From positions 186,001 to 250,000 of the forward strand of contig JAYRKL010000003.1 in NCBI GenBank assembly GCA_041905795.1: a stretch of DNA of 64,000 bases, given 5' to 3'. The notes beneath the pieces are model-generated. The model saw only the letters and a program-made list of their open reading frames with translations. It ran no database searches and was not told the origin of the DNA. The stretch comes from SHVO01 sp041905795. GTDB lineage: Bacteria > Pseudomonadota > Alphaproteobacteria > Rhodospirillales > Rhodospirillaceae. Shown here one piece after another: positions 45,081 to 53,526 of this stretch (within the stretch, counting starts at the first letter, position 1; each line of letters begins with the position of its first letter). The position numbers and the translations under genes were made by a program.

Positions 45081-45719
45081 ATGTTCTTCACCAAGACCAA
45101 GCTCCCCACCGCCAAGGATGCCCTCCCCGGCCGCAGCGAAGCCATGCCGGTGCCGGAGAAGCATTTCGTCAACGGCAACACCATCGTCGCACCATTCCCG
45201 GAACACCTGGAGACCGCGATGTTCGGCCTGGGCTGTTTCTGGGGCGCCGAGCGCCTGTTCTGGAAGATCCCCGGCGTCTATTCGACCCAGGTGGGTTACG
45301 CCGCCGGTCTCACGCCCAATCCTACTTATAAAGAGGTCTGCACCGGCGGCACCGGCCACAACGAAGTGGTGCGCCTGCAGTTCGATCCGCAGCAGGTGTC
45401 TTACCAATCGCTGCTCAAGACCTTCTGGGAGGCCCATGATCCCACCCAGGGCATGCGCCAGGGCAATGATGTCGGCACCCAGTACCGCTCGGGCGTCTAT
45501 GTTTTCACCCCGGCGCAGCGCAAAGCCGCGGAAGCCTCCAAGGCCTCCTATGACGCGGCGCTCAAGGCCAAGGGCTTCGCGCCGGTCACCACCGAAATCC
45601 TCGACGCGCCCACCTTCTATTACGCCGAGGATTATCACCAGCAGTACCTCGCCAAGAATCCCGCCGGCTACTGCGGCATCGGCGGCACCAAGGTCACCTG
45701 CCCGGCTTTTGACGGCTGA
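45081..45719 (+). CDS. msrA: Peptide-methionine (S)-S-oxide reductase MsrA
   Basis: The 212-residue enzyme repairs Met-S-sulfoxide. The catalytic motif GLGCFWGAERLF carries the nucleophilic Cys. The substrate motifs THNEVVRLQFDP-like (GTGHNEVV), GNDVGTQYRSGVY and YHQQYLAKNPAGYC with a resolving Cys are all present. I chose the ATG at 45081 with GGAGG upstream, 12 bases inside the longest frame. It appears monocistronic. Confidence 0.95.
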   Translation: MFFTKTKLPTAKDALPGRSEAMPVPEKHFVNGNTIVAPFPEHLETAMFGLGCFWGAERLFWKIPGVYSTQVGYAAGLTPNPTYKEVCTGGTGHNEVVRLQFDPQQVSYQSLLKTFWEAHDPTQGMRQGNDVGTQYRSGVYVFTPAQRKAAEASKASYDAALKAKGFAPVTTEILDAPTFYYAEDYHQQYLAKNPAGYCGIGGTKVTCPAFDG

Positions 45720-45765
45720 TCCCGCGCCCCTATCGCGGCTGCTTTTGCCGCCTTAGGATGCGCGC

Positions 45766-46827
45766 ATGACCGCAACACCGCCTCCTGCTGATGACGCTGC
45801 ACTGCGCGCGGCTTTTTCGCGTGGCGTGTTCTTCCACGCGCTCGGCGGCAAGCTCACGCATAATGCCGGATGCCTGGTGGAAGGCCTGATAGCGCTCGGC
45901 ATCCCCGCCAAACTGTCGGCGGCGGAATTCACCTCGCGCCCGGTTTCCATGCCGCTGGCGGGGGTCGACACCAAGGCCATGGTCTCCGCCCCCTACAGCG
46001 ACTTCGGCGGCTATGTGGTGGATATCAGCCACACCAACGCCGCGGCGCCGTTCGACGGCATCGATCTCAAGCGCCTGCTCTATCTCAACCAGAGCGACGT
46101 CGCGACCTTCTGCGAGACTCCCGCCGCGGCACCCATGTTCGCCGCCCACGAAAGCCGGTTCCTGAACAAGGGCGGCCACCGTCTGCCGCTGGCCTTCGGT
46201 TTGGCCAACAGCCTGCTGGCCGCCACCGCGGCGCGGCCGGCCTTTGCAACCCGCAAACGCCGGGCGTTACGCAATTTCCGGTCGACCTTGAACCAGAGCG
46301 TGCGGGCGCTGCTTGACCTCGCCTTCGTGCCGCAGCTCGCCGGCCATATGCCGGTGGACCGGCGGATCCTGGCGCCCGGGGCCTATATCGAGGAGATGCT
46401 GAACTCCGCCCTGTGCCTGGCCTACGGCGGCGGTTTCTACAATCCCATCACCGACAATCCGTGGTTCGCCAAGAACGCGCCGGACCTGATCGCCACGCAC
46501 ACCTTTCCCCGCATGGACGGCGAGGCTTTTGTATTGCGCTGGGACAGCTGGCGTTTCTGGGAAGGCCTGGCGGCGGGATGCGTCACCGTGCATCTCGATT
46601 TCGAGAAATACGGTTTTGCCCTGCCGGTGACGCCGAAAGCCTGGGAGCATTACGCCCCCATCGACCTCGACGATCTGAAAGGGTCGGTGGAGGCCATCAT
46701 GGATCGCGCGAAGGACTGGGAGGATATCGCCGAACGGGGCCGCGCCTGGGCGGTCGAGCACTACGCGCCCGCACCGACGGCGCGCTATGTGTTTTCCACC
46801 CTGCTCGCGCGGATCGCCGGTACATGA
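45766..46827 (+). CDS. Hypothetical protein, possibly a glycosyltransferase-like (CgeB/exostosin-type) enzyme
   Basis: The 353-residue soluble protein has an N-terminal region GVFFHALGGKLTHNAGCLVEGL. Its C-terminal half, LNSALCLAYGGGFYNPITDNPWF, WDSWRFWEGLAAGCVTVHLDFEKY, with IMDRAKDWEDIAERGRAWAVEHYAP, resembles the acceptor-proximal end of GT-B enzymes such as CgeB-like proteins, where an E-gly-cys region and a terminal helix pair recur. I cannot assign a substrate. It overlaps the next tiny gene by four bases (ATGA). Confidence 0.7.
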   Translation: MTATPPPADDAALRAAFSRGVFFHALGGKLTHNAGCLVEGLIALGIPAKLSAAEFTSRPVSMPLAGVDTKAMVSAPYSDFGGYVVDISHTNAAAPFDGIDLKRLLYLNQSDVATFCETPAAAPMFAAHESRFLNKGGHRLPLAFGLANSLLAATAARPAFATRKRRALRNFRSTLNQSVRALLDLAFVPQLAGHMPVDRRILAPGAYIEEMLNSALCLAYGGGFYNPITDNPWFAKNAPDLIATHTFPRMDGEAFVLRWDSWRFWEGLAAGCVTVHLDFEKYGFALPVTPKAWEHYAPIDLDDLKGSVEAIMDRAKDWEDIAERGRAWAVEHYAPAPTARYVFSTLLARIAGT

Positions 46828-46946
46828 GCATCCTCTGGTATTTCCTGATGGCGCTGGGCTTCCTGATCATGGTCATGATGTCGGTGCCCGACGACGCGCC
46901 GCCGCAATCGTCACCTCCCGTAGAGCAGACCGCGCCCGGACCGTAA
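46824..46946 (+). CDS. 40-residue single-span membrane protein
   Basis: The ATG lies within the ATGA that ends the upstream gene. The product is one hydrophobic helix (ILWYFLMALGFLIMVMMSV) followed by an acidic, Pro-rich tail (PDDAPPQSSPPVEQ). The coupling overlap and helix-plus-tail design argue it is translated. Function is unknown. It ends three bases before the convergent isochorismatase stop. Confidence 0.55.
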   Translation: MSILWYFLMALGFLIMVMMSVPDDAPPQSSPPVEQTAPGP

Positions 46947-46949
46947 CGG

Positions 46950-47498
46950 TTACTTGATGAGCTTGGCGAGGTCCTTGAACTCCGGCGTGCCGGCCTGATG
47001 CAGCCATTCGAACACCGCCATCTCGGTGTTGGCGATCTGCACCCCGGCGGCTGACAGGCGGTCGCAGGCGATGCGCACGCTCTCCGGACGGCGCGACGTC
47101 ACGGCATCGGCGATCACCGTCACCGGCAGCCCCATGGCCTGGAACCCCAGGGCGCTCTGGGTGACGCAGACATGGGCCTCGATCCCGCAGACCACCACTT
47201 GATTGCGGCCCGCCCGGGCGAGGCCTTCCACATGGGCGGCCATGGCGGGATCGGCAGCGCAGGAGAAATGCATCTTCTCCATCACGACCTCGCCCTTCAG
47301 ATTGTCGAGCCGTGCGACAGTGGCGCCCAGGCCCTTGCGGTACTGTTCGGACACCATCACCGGGATGCCGAGGCGATGGGCCGCCTGCATCAGCACGGCG
47401 CAGCGTTCGACCATGGCTTCGCCGTCGTGCATGGCGGGAAGCAGGCGGTCCTGGACATCCACCACCAGCAGCTGGGCGCGGGCGCGGTCGAGCAACAT
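46950..47498 (-). CDS. Isochorismatase-like (cysteine hydrolase) family protein
   Basis: The 182-residue protein has LLVVDVQDRLLPAM with the catalytic Asp, a central Lys in the YRKGLG region and VVVCGIEAHVCVTQSALGF with the cis-peptide and nucleophile Cys, as in the YcaC/nicotinamidase-like hydrolase group. The substrate is unknown. I chose the ATG at 47498 with GGGAGATAG upstream over the longer frame from 47522. Confidence 0.9.
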   Translation of the reverse strand: MLLDRARAQLLVVDVQDRLLPAMHDGEAMVERCAVLMQAAHRLGIPVMVSEQYRKGLGATVARLDNLKGEVVMEKMHFSCAADPAMAAHVEGLARAGRNQVVVCGIEAHVCVTQSALGFQAMGLPVTVIADAVTSRRPESVRIACDRLSAAGVQIANTEMAVFEWLHQAGTPEFKDLAKLIK

Positions 47499-47584
47499 GG
47501 CTATCTCCCTTTCTCCATCCACACTACAATCGCCGCATGGATCAAGCGATTCAAGCCGTTCGGGAGCCGCCGCGCGGGAGCGTC

Positions 47585-47803
47585 ATGAATCCGCGCCGGG
47601 TGATCATCTGGACCACCGTCGGCGTCCTCGCGATGCTGTCGGTCGTCACGATGCTGTTTGGCGGCATCCCGGCCTGGCCCATGCTGCTGTGGTTCGCGGC
47701 GAGTCACCTGTTTTTCTGCTGCATGATCGCGCGGGTGAAGCCCTATCGCGGTCCCTATATCGAGCCTATGGCGCAGCCCACCGTCGACGACTGGCGGAAA
47801 TAG
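47585..47803 (+). CDS. Small membrane protein, unknown function
   Basis: The 72-residue product has two hydrophobic segments (VIIWTTVGVLAMLSVVTMLFG and MLLWFAASHLFFCCMIA) and a short charged tail ending TVDDWRK. GGGAG precedes the ATG at 47585. An in-frame ATG at 47537 would add 16 residues without a ribosome-binding site. The stop TAG is followed directly by the ATG of the next small gene, so the two are coupled. Confidence 0.65.
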   Translation: MNPRRVIIWTTVGVLAMLSVVTMLFGGIPAWPMLLWFAASHLFFCCMIARVKPYRGPYIEPMAQPTVDDWRK

Positions 47804-47974
47804 ATGGCCAAGAAGAAGGACGGTAAGCCGGCGCAGAGCCCGCCTAAGACCTCCAGTAAAGCGGCGGAGAAGCGCGTGGCGCAGCTGAAGACCAAGCTTG
47901 CCGAGGCCATGCAGGATCCGCTGACGCGCGACCAGATCGTGCGCGCCATCCGCGCCATGATGCAGGAAAAATAA
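47804..47974 (+). CDS. 56-residue basic helical protein, unknown function
   Basis: The frame starts immediately after the previous stop and encodes MAKKKDGKPAQSPPKTSSKA followed by an amphipathic Lys/Arg/Ala helix (EKRVAQLKTKLAEAMQ, then DQIVRAIRAMMQEK). The Lys-rich disordered N-terminus and helical C-terminus suggest a nucleic-acid- or ribosome-associated small protein, which is inference. It ends one base before the convergent transporter stop. Confidence 0.6.
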   Translation: MAKKKDGKPAQSPPKTSSKAAEKRVAQLKTKLAEAMQDPLTRDQIVRAIRAMMQEK

Positions 47975-47975
47975 G

Positions 47976-49295
47976 TTATTCGGCCGCCGCTTCGGCCATG
48001 GCGCTCTTGCGGTCGCCGGTCACGTTCTCATAACGCCGCCCGAGATTGAGCGCGATCCACGCCCAGACCGCGCATACGGCGATGCCGAACCCCGCCACCC
48101 CGGCCGTGCCCCACCCCAGCCAGGCCAGCCCGGCCTGCACCCAGGCGACGGTGAAATCGCCGCCGCGGTAGACCACGGTGTCGATGACGCTCTTGGCTTT
48201 ATATTTGCTCTCCTGGTCGACGATGGTGAACAGCATCTCGCGGGAAGGCCGGGCGATGCCGTATTCGGACACGCGGCGCACCACCTGGGCCGCCAGCAGC
48301 GCCACCGGCATCAGCGCCACGCCGATGAACCCGCCGATCATCAACAGCGGATTGAGGATCAACCCCGTGGTCACGCCGAACCGCGCCACCAGCCGTCCGG
48401 TGCCGAAGATCTGCACGCCGATGGTGAGCACATTGACGACCAGGTCGACCATCGCGAACGCTTGGGTGCGCGCCTCGCGGGTTTCGAACAGCCGCGCGAT
48501 CAGGTCCTGCTGCATGAAATAGAGGATGGTGGAGACCCAGGTCATCAGCAGCACGAAGCCGGCGATACCGAGCAGATAGGGCGAGCGCGCCACCAGGTCG
48601 AAGCCCTTGAACGAATGCGCCGCCAAGGTGTGGTCGAGCCGCGTGCGCTGCGCGTCATGCCCGGCGGCGCGCAGGCGCTCCTTCTCCCGCACCAGCAGGA
48701 GCACCGTGCCGATGGTGATGAGGAACCCCACGGCGGAAATCAGCAGCAGCGTGTCGGTGCCGACGATCTTCACCAGTCCCGCCGTCAGGGCCGGCCCCAC
48801 CACCGCGCCGACGCTGCCGCCGGCGGCTACCAGGCCGTACACGCGCTTGGCCTGGGTGCGCGAGAACAGGTCGGCCATGAAGCTCCAGAACACCGAGGTG
48901 ATGATCATGTTGAACACGCTCACCCAGACATAGAAGCCGGCGGCGACCCAGCGGTCTTCGGCGATGCCCTGGAACAGCAAGTAGAAGCCGATCAGCGTGA
49001 GCACGATGAAGCCGTAGACCCAGGGCAGCAGGGTCTGAAGTTTCACACGGTTCGAGGCGAAGGCGAACAGCGGCACGAACACCAGGGTGCCGAGGAAGGT
49101 GGCGGTCCACAGCTGGCTGAGGGAGGTGGGATCGGAGCCGTAGCTGGTGGCCATGGCGTCGCGCACCGGCCGCAGGATGTAGTAGCTGCCGAGCAGGAAG
49201 AAGTAATAGAGGAAGCCCAGCACCACCGCCCGGATCTCGTGGGGCTCGACGGAGAAGATCTCCTGGTACCAGGGCTTCTTGGCGCTTGCGGTCAT
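47976..49295 (-). CDS. Npt1/Npt2-like NTP/NDP-exchange-type MFS transporter
   Basis: The 439-residue protein has about twelve membrane segments. The motif LGSYYILRPVRDAM at TM1, with FWSFMADLFSRTQAKRVYGLVAAGGSVGAVVGP, matches the family annotated as ATP/ADP-type translocases in free-living proteobacteria, where true nucleotide transport is unproven. I start at the ATG at 49295, which has AGGAAACC upstream. It diverges from the MFS gene at 49409. Confidence 0.82.
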   Translation of the reverse strand: MTASAKKPWYQEIFSVEPHEIRAVVLGFLYYFFLLGSYYILRPVRDAMATSYGSDPTSLSQLWTATFLGTLVFVPLFAFASNRVKLQTLLPWVYGFIVLTLIGFYLLFQGIAEDRWVAAGFYVWVSVFNMIITSVFWSFMADLFSRTQAKRVYGLVAAGGSVGAVVGPALTAGLVKIVGTDTLLLISAVGFLITIGTVLLLVREKERLRAAGHDAQRTRLDHTLAAHSFKGFDLVARSPYLLGIAGFVLLMTWVSTILYFMQQDLIARLFETREARTQAFAMVDLVVNVLTIGVQIFGTGRLVARFGVTTGLILNPLLMIGGFIGVALMPVALLAAQVVRRVSEYGIARPSREMLFTIVDQESKYKAKSVIDTVVYRGGDFTVAWVQAGLAWLGWGTAGVAGFGIAVCAVWAWIALNLGRRYENVTGDRKSAMAEAAAE

Positions 49296-49408
49296 ACGTG
49301 GTTTCCTGCGCGGCTCCGGAGGCGCCAAATTACAGGGAATACCGCCCTGGGTACATACGGCCTATCGCTTGTGGCAGACCCGCGAACCTTCCTATAGACC
49401 ATTCTTGA

Positions 49409-50647
49409 ATGACCCTCGGCGCCGACCTTTCCATGATCCGCGCGACCTTGCGCGGCAATTTCGCGCTGTTCACCGCCGCCAATTCCGTCTCGGTCGTCGG
49501 CACATGGATACAGCGGGTCGCGGTGGGCTGGCTGACGTGGGACCTGACCCATTCGGGCACCTGGCTGGGCGCGGTCTCCATGGCCGAGTTCCTGCCCGCG
49601 CTGGTGATCGCGCCCCTGACCGGCGTGCTGTCGGACCGCTTCGACCGGCGGCGCATGGCGGTGGCCGGCCAGTGCCTAGCCACCGCCCAGGCCCTGGCGC
49701 TGGCGTTGCTCAGCATCAGCGGCCACGTCACCGCGGCGATGGTATTTGCCCTGCAGCTGTTCGCCGGCCTGATCCAGCCCCTGATCCAGAGCGCGCGCCT
49801 GGTGCTGGTGCCGACCATGGTGCCCAAGGAGAACCTGGGCAACGCCGTGGCGATCACCTCCATGACCTTCAACATCGCGCGCATCATCGGCCCGGCGTTC
49901 TCGGGCCTGCTCATCACCTCCATCGGCGCGGGCTATTCCTTCCTGGTGAACGCGGTCAGCTACATCGGTGTGATCGCGGCGCTGGCGGCCCTCAAACTGC
50001 CGCCGCACGTGCCGCGCACCGACCGCCATCCCTGGGCCGGCATCTGGGACGACCTCGCCGACGGCTGGCGCTACATCTTCGCCCACCCGACGCTGCACTG
50101 GCTGATTCCGCTGATCACTTTCGTCAGCGCCCTGTTATGGCCGCTCACCGACCTGATGGCGGGGATCGCGGCGGAGAATTTCGGCAAGGGCGCCGGCGGA
50201 TTGGCGGTGCTGACATCGGCGCAGGGCGTCGGCGCGCTCATCGGCGGGCTCTATCTCGCCAGCCGCAGGCATCACAACGACCTGCACCGGCTGATGGTGC
50301 GGGCCATGGTGGTCAACGGCCTGCTGGTGGCGCTGTTCGCCGGCATGCCGGCGTTCTGGGCGGCGGTGCCGGTGCTGGTGGTCAACGGCATGTTCAGCGT
50401 GGTGGTGGGGTCGGGTTCGCTGACGGTGACGCAGCTCAATTCCGAAGACTCCATGCGCGGACGCACCGTCAGCCTCTGGTACCTGGTGACGCGGGTGGGA
50501 CCGGCCTGCGGCGGCATGGCGCTGGGCAGCCTTGCCAGCCTGCTGGGATTCCGCATCCCGATCATGGCGGCGGGGCTTCTCACCGCTCTGGTGGCGGCGA
50601 TTTTTGTCTTCAGGCACGGGGCATCACCCACAGTTGATCGCGAATAG
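49409..50647 (+). CDS. MFS transporter, MFS_3 (EntS-like) type
   Basis: The 412-residue protein has twelve predicted membrane segments. It starts LRGNFALFTAANSVSVVGTWIQRVAVGWLTWDLT and has the inter-domain loop GVLSDRFDRRRMAVAGQ, as in drug or siderophore exporters. It is a paralogue of the exporter at 10526–11827, sharing fold but not close sequence. It is a single gene, and no regulator adjoins it. Confidence 0.88.
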   Translation: MTLGADLSMIRATLRGNFALFTAANSVSVVGTWIQRVAVGWLTWDLTHSGTWLGAVSMAEFLPALVIAPLTGVLSDRFDRRRMAVAGQCLATAQALALALLSISGHVTAAMVFALQLFAGLIQPLIQSARLVLVPTMVPKENLGNAVAITSMTFNIARIIGPAFSGLLITSIGAGYSFLVNAVSYIGVIAALAALKLPPHVPRTDRHPWAGIWDDLADGWRYIFAHPTLHWLIPLITFVSALLWPLTDLMAGIAAENFGKGAGGLAVLTSAQGVGALIGGLYLASRRHHNDLHRLMVRAMVVNGLLVALFAGMPAFWAAVPVLVVNGMFSVVVGSGSLTVTQLNSEDSMRGRTVSLWYLVTRVGPACGGMALGSLASLLGFRIPIMAAGLLTALVAAIFVFRHGASPTVDRE

Positions 50648-50719
50648 CCGCGCAATGGGCGTGTCCTTCCCCACCTTCTCCCGTGTATACTCAGGTTCAG
50701 CCTTTCAGGAGTAACGGCC

Positions 50720-51268
50720 ATGACGTTCCGCAAGACCTTGATCGCCGCGTTCTGTATCTCGGCTACCGCCATGGCCGCCGATGCTCCGAAGAATGCGCCG
50801 ATCAACGCCTGCTCCCTGCTCACCGACGCGGAAGTGACCGCGGCCATCGGCGCCAAGGTGACGCCGGCCAGCCGCAAGGACGAGGGCGACATCAGCGAAT
50901 CGAGCGGCGTCAAGGGCGCCTACTCGTCCACCTGCTTCTGGAAAGTCGTCAGCGACAAGCCCGACAACCCCGACAAGCCCATGGGCGGCGCCACCTTCGC
51001 CATCCTCAACGCCGTGCAGTGGCCGGTGGGATCGGGTGAAGCCAAGAAGTTCCTGGAAGGCTTCTACGACGCCGCCAAGCAGGGCGTGATCGACCTGACC
51101 CCCGTGCAGCTCAAGATCGCCGACGACGCCATCTGGTGGGGCGACGGCGTAGCGGTGCGCAAAGGCGACCGCAGCTTCGGGGTCTCGGTGTTCTGGCCCG
51201 ACAAGAAACGCGAAGAACGGCGCACCTTCGAGGAAGCCCTGGCGCGCAAGATCGCACCCCGGCTTTGA
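50720..51268 (+). CDS. Secreted protein of unknown function
   Basis: The 182-residue protein has a signal peptide (MTFRKTLIAAFCISATAMAADA) and then INACSLLTDAEVTAAIGAKV, a start common to periplasmic DUF3558-like proteins, with a second Cys in YSSTCFWKVV that probably forms a disulfide. The C-terminus is charged. The ribosome-binding site AGGAGT precedes the ATG. No function can be given. Confidence 0.75.
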   Translation: MTFRKTLIAAFCISATAMAADAPKNAPINACSLLTDAEVTAAIGAKVTPASRKDEGDISESSGVKGAYSSTCFWKVVSDKPDNPDKPMGGATFAILNAVQWPVGSGEAKKFLEGFYDAAKQGVIDLTPVQLKIADDAIWWGDGVAVRKGDRSFGVSVFWPDKKREERRTFEEALARKIAPRL

Positions 51269-51295
51269 TCCGAACCGCCCCCGCGAAGAGCCCTT

Positions 51296-51694
51296 TCAGA
51301 CCAGGGCCAGCACCAATCCCATGGCCAGATAGGTCACCACGGTATTGGCCGCGTTGATCAGCGACAGCGTCGGCGTCGCCATGTGGAAGCGGTCCCGCAG
51401 CAGCTGGTTCGACACCGCGAAACCCACCGCCATCAACAGCGCCGTCACCAGCGCGTCACCGATACTGCCGACATGCCGCCAGCTGAACACTTCCGACAGC
51501 GCCAGGGCGGAAATCAGGCTCATCGTCGCCGCATTGAGAATGGCCGCGCCTGCGCCTTTCTGCGGTGGACAGGGATATTCCTTGCCCTGAGCCAGCATCC
51601 ACGGCTTCAGGAACATGAGCGGCGAATACCACAGCGCGCCGATGATCATGGCCGCCACCGTGGCAGCCCCCACACCCAGATAATTGATCGCCAT
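51296..51694 (-). CDS. DUF1761 family membrane protein
   Basis: The 132-residue protein has four predicted membrane helices and the DUF1761 start INYLGVGAATVAAMIIGALWYSPLMFLKPWM. The family is uncharacterised. It is followed in the same direction by no further gene. It starts three bases after the DUF423 stop, so the two are an operon. Confidence 0.88.
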   Translation of the reverse strand: MAINYLGVGAATVAAMIIGALWYSPLMFLKPWMLAQGKEYPCPPQKGAGAAILNAATMSLISALALSEVFSWRHVGSIGDALVTALLMAVGFAVSNQLLRDRFHMATPTLSLINAANTVVTYLAMGLVLALV

Positions 51695-51697
51695 CGT

Positions 51698-52117
51698 TTA
51701 TTCCTCGCCCACTGATTCATCCCGCGACGCGAGCCACCCGCCCACGCCGAATAAGGCCCAGCCCGCCATGGCGGAGACGCCGCCATACGGCGCCATGAAT
51801 ACCGGCCCGCCGAATGACACCGAATACAGCGCGCCGGGAAACAGGATCACCGCCGCCGCCATGAAGCCCGCGGCGATTCGCAGCGCCCGCTGGCCTTTGC
51901 CCGGCGCCACGCGTTCCGCCGCCAGGGTGATGAGCACCAACGCCAAGGTATGCGTGGTCTGGAAGGCGGTCGCTTCGCGGAACCAGATCACCGCCTGATC
52001 GCCCGTGGGCGCGATGGCGGCCAGCGCATGCGCTGCAAAAGCCGCCAAGGCCACAGCCAGAAGGCCCGACACACCGGCGAAGGCGAACATCCCGGCGGCG
52101 AAGCGGCTGAGTTTCAT
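51698..52117 (-). CDS. DUF423 family membrane protein (YgdD-like)
   Basis: The 139-residue protein has four membrane helices, with GLLAVALAAFAAHAL, FQTTHTLALVLI and FPGALYSVSFGG typical of DUF423. No function is established for the family. It lies between the HD hydrolase and the DUF1761 gene on the minus strand. Confidence 0.9.
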   Translation of the reverse strand: MKLSRFAAGMFAFAGVSGLLAVALAAFAAHALAAIAPTGDQAVIWFREATAFQTTHTLALVLITLAAERVAPGKGQRALRIAAGFMAAAVILFPGALYSVSFGGPVFMAPYGGVSAMAGWALFGVGGWLASRDESVGEE

Positions 52118-52128
52118 GAAGATGTCCC

Positions 52129-52797
52129 CTATCTGCCCTGCAGCCGGACGGCTTCCTCCAGCGCGCGGAACCCTTCCAGGAATTTCCGCTCGGCTTCGAC
52201 CACCGGCAGCGGCGTGAGCTTAACATCTTTGAGCGGGCGCTCCTTGAAATTGAGCACGGTGCGGCATTCGGTGGCGGTGAACCCGGCGAGTTGCACGGCC
52301 TCGGTGGCGGCCGCGACCTGGTCGGCGCGTTTGATCAAGGCCTTGTCGGCGGGCGCCAGCACCGGGGCCAGGCCAAACCGGATGTGGATCGCCCGGGTCA
52401 GGCGCAGCTCGACCTCCTTGAACACGTCGCCGATCACGGCCTTCAGGGGCGTGATCAGGTCGTGGGTCACATATTCCGAAGCGTCGTGGAGCTTGGCGGC
52501 CATCAGCAGTCTGGCCGAAGCGCGGGGCTTCAGGCGCCGGACGATCTCCACCACCAGGTCGGAATGCTGGGCGACGCTCCAGCCATGCGCCCCCTGGGTC
52601 TGGCCGTTCCACCGGGTATTGCGCGCGAGGCCGAGGGCGATGTCCTCGATTTCGATGTCCAGGGGCGAAGGTTCGATCAGGTTCAGCCGCCGGCCCGACA
52701 GCATCCTTTGCCAGGTCCGGGGCGCCAGGGAAGAAAGGGGGGCCGCCAGCCGCTGGGACGGGCCGCCGGCTCCGCTGGCAGTCTGTGTCGGTTTCAC
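52129..52797 (-). CDS. HD-domain phosphohydrolase (YfbR-like)
   Basis: The 222-residue protein has the HD-fold metal ligands visible as His in GWSVAQHSDLVVEI, the HD pair in AKLHDASEYVTHD and a later Asp in IKRADQVAAATEA. YfbR-type enzymes are 5'-nucleotidases for deoxynucleotides, and this assignment is by fold only. The N-terminal 45 residues before NLIEPSPLDIEIEDIA are variable, so the true start could be downstream. It is first in a run with DUF423 and DUF1761. Confidence 0.85.
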   Translation of the reverse strand: MKPTQTASGAGGPSQRLAAPLSSLAPRTWQRMLSGRRLNLIEPSPLDIEIEDIALGLARNTRWNGQTQGAHGWSVAQHSDLVVEIVRRLKPRASARLLMAAKLHDASEYVTHDLITPLKAVIGDVFKEVELRLTRAIHIRFGLAPVLAPADKALIKRADQVAAATEAVQLAGFTATECRTVLNFKERPLKDVKLTPLPVVEAERKFLEGFRALEEAVRLQGR

Positions 52798-52917
52798 TTT
52801 GGAAATCCTTCAAGGCCGGGTTAATTTCCTGAACACAAATAATAGCTTAAAGTTTGTCCCCTACGATCCCCGGGTGAACCCGGGGTAGGTCCGGGGAACG
52901 GGGAACGACGCAAAACC

Positions 52918-53508
52918 ATGGCTTCGGCGACTTCAGATTATCTGAAGCCCATCAGTTTTCTGGTGGCCGACGACCGTGCCTATATGCGCCGGGTGATCAA
53001 GAACATTCTTGAGACCCTGGGCTGTAAGCGCATCGACGAAGCCCACCACGGCGGCGAGGCCCTGTCGATCATGCGCAGCTGGGCGCCGGACATCGTCATC
53101 ACCGAGTGGCTGTTGCAGCCCATGAGCGGTCTCGAGCTGCTCAAGGCCGTGCGCGCCGAGAAAGGCAATCTCCGGTTCACCCCGATCATCATGATCACCT
53201 CCGAGACCCGGCGCGAGAAAGTGATCCTGGCCCGCAATTCCGGCGTCACGGAATATGTGGCCAAGCCTTTCAACGCCAAGAGCCTGATTCTCCGCATTCG
53301 TGAAATCATCGAACGGCCGCGGCCGTTCGTGGAAGTCGGCGGCTATTTCGGCCCCGACCGGCGGCGACGCACCGAGGTCATGTCCGAGGGCGAGGAACGC
53401 CGCGGCAAGGGACCGCGCCCGCCGCCCGAGAAAGTGGACCCCAAGGCCAGCCTCACGCAGGATCAGATCGACCGCCTTGTCGCGGGCGATCCCATCCGCG
53501 ACCGCTGA
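52918..53508 (+). CDS. CheY-like receiver protein with Glu at the phospho-acceptor position
   Basis: The 196-residue protein has a receiver fold with the acid pair FLVADD (Asp18, Asp19), the switch Thr in MITSE and the conserved Lys in VAKPFNAKS. The phospho-acceptor position in IVITEWLLQPMSG is Glu63, not Asp. The C-terminal 60 residues (GPDRRRRTEVMSEGEERRG...) are basic and disordered. A Glu there often mimics the phosphorylated state, so the protein may be constitutively active or a pseudo-receiver. No kinase is adjacent. Confidence 0.88.
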   Translation: MASATSDYLKPISFLVADDRAYMRRVIKNILETLGCKRIDEAHHGGEALSIMRSWAPDIVITEWLLQPMSGLELLKAVRAEKGNLRFTPIIMITSETRREKVILARNSGVTEYVAKPFNAKSLILRIREIIERPRPFVEVGGYFGPDRRRRTEVMSEGEERRGKGPRPPPEKVDPKASLTQDQIDRLVAGDPIRDR

Positions 53509-53526
53509 CCGCCGGCGCAGATCCCC

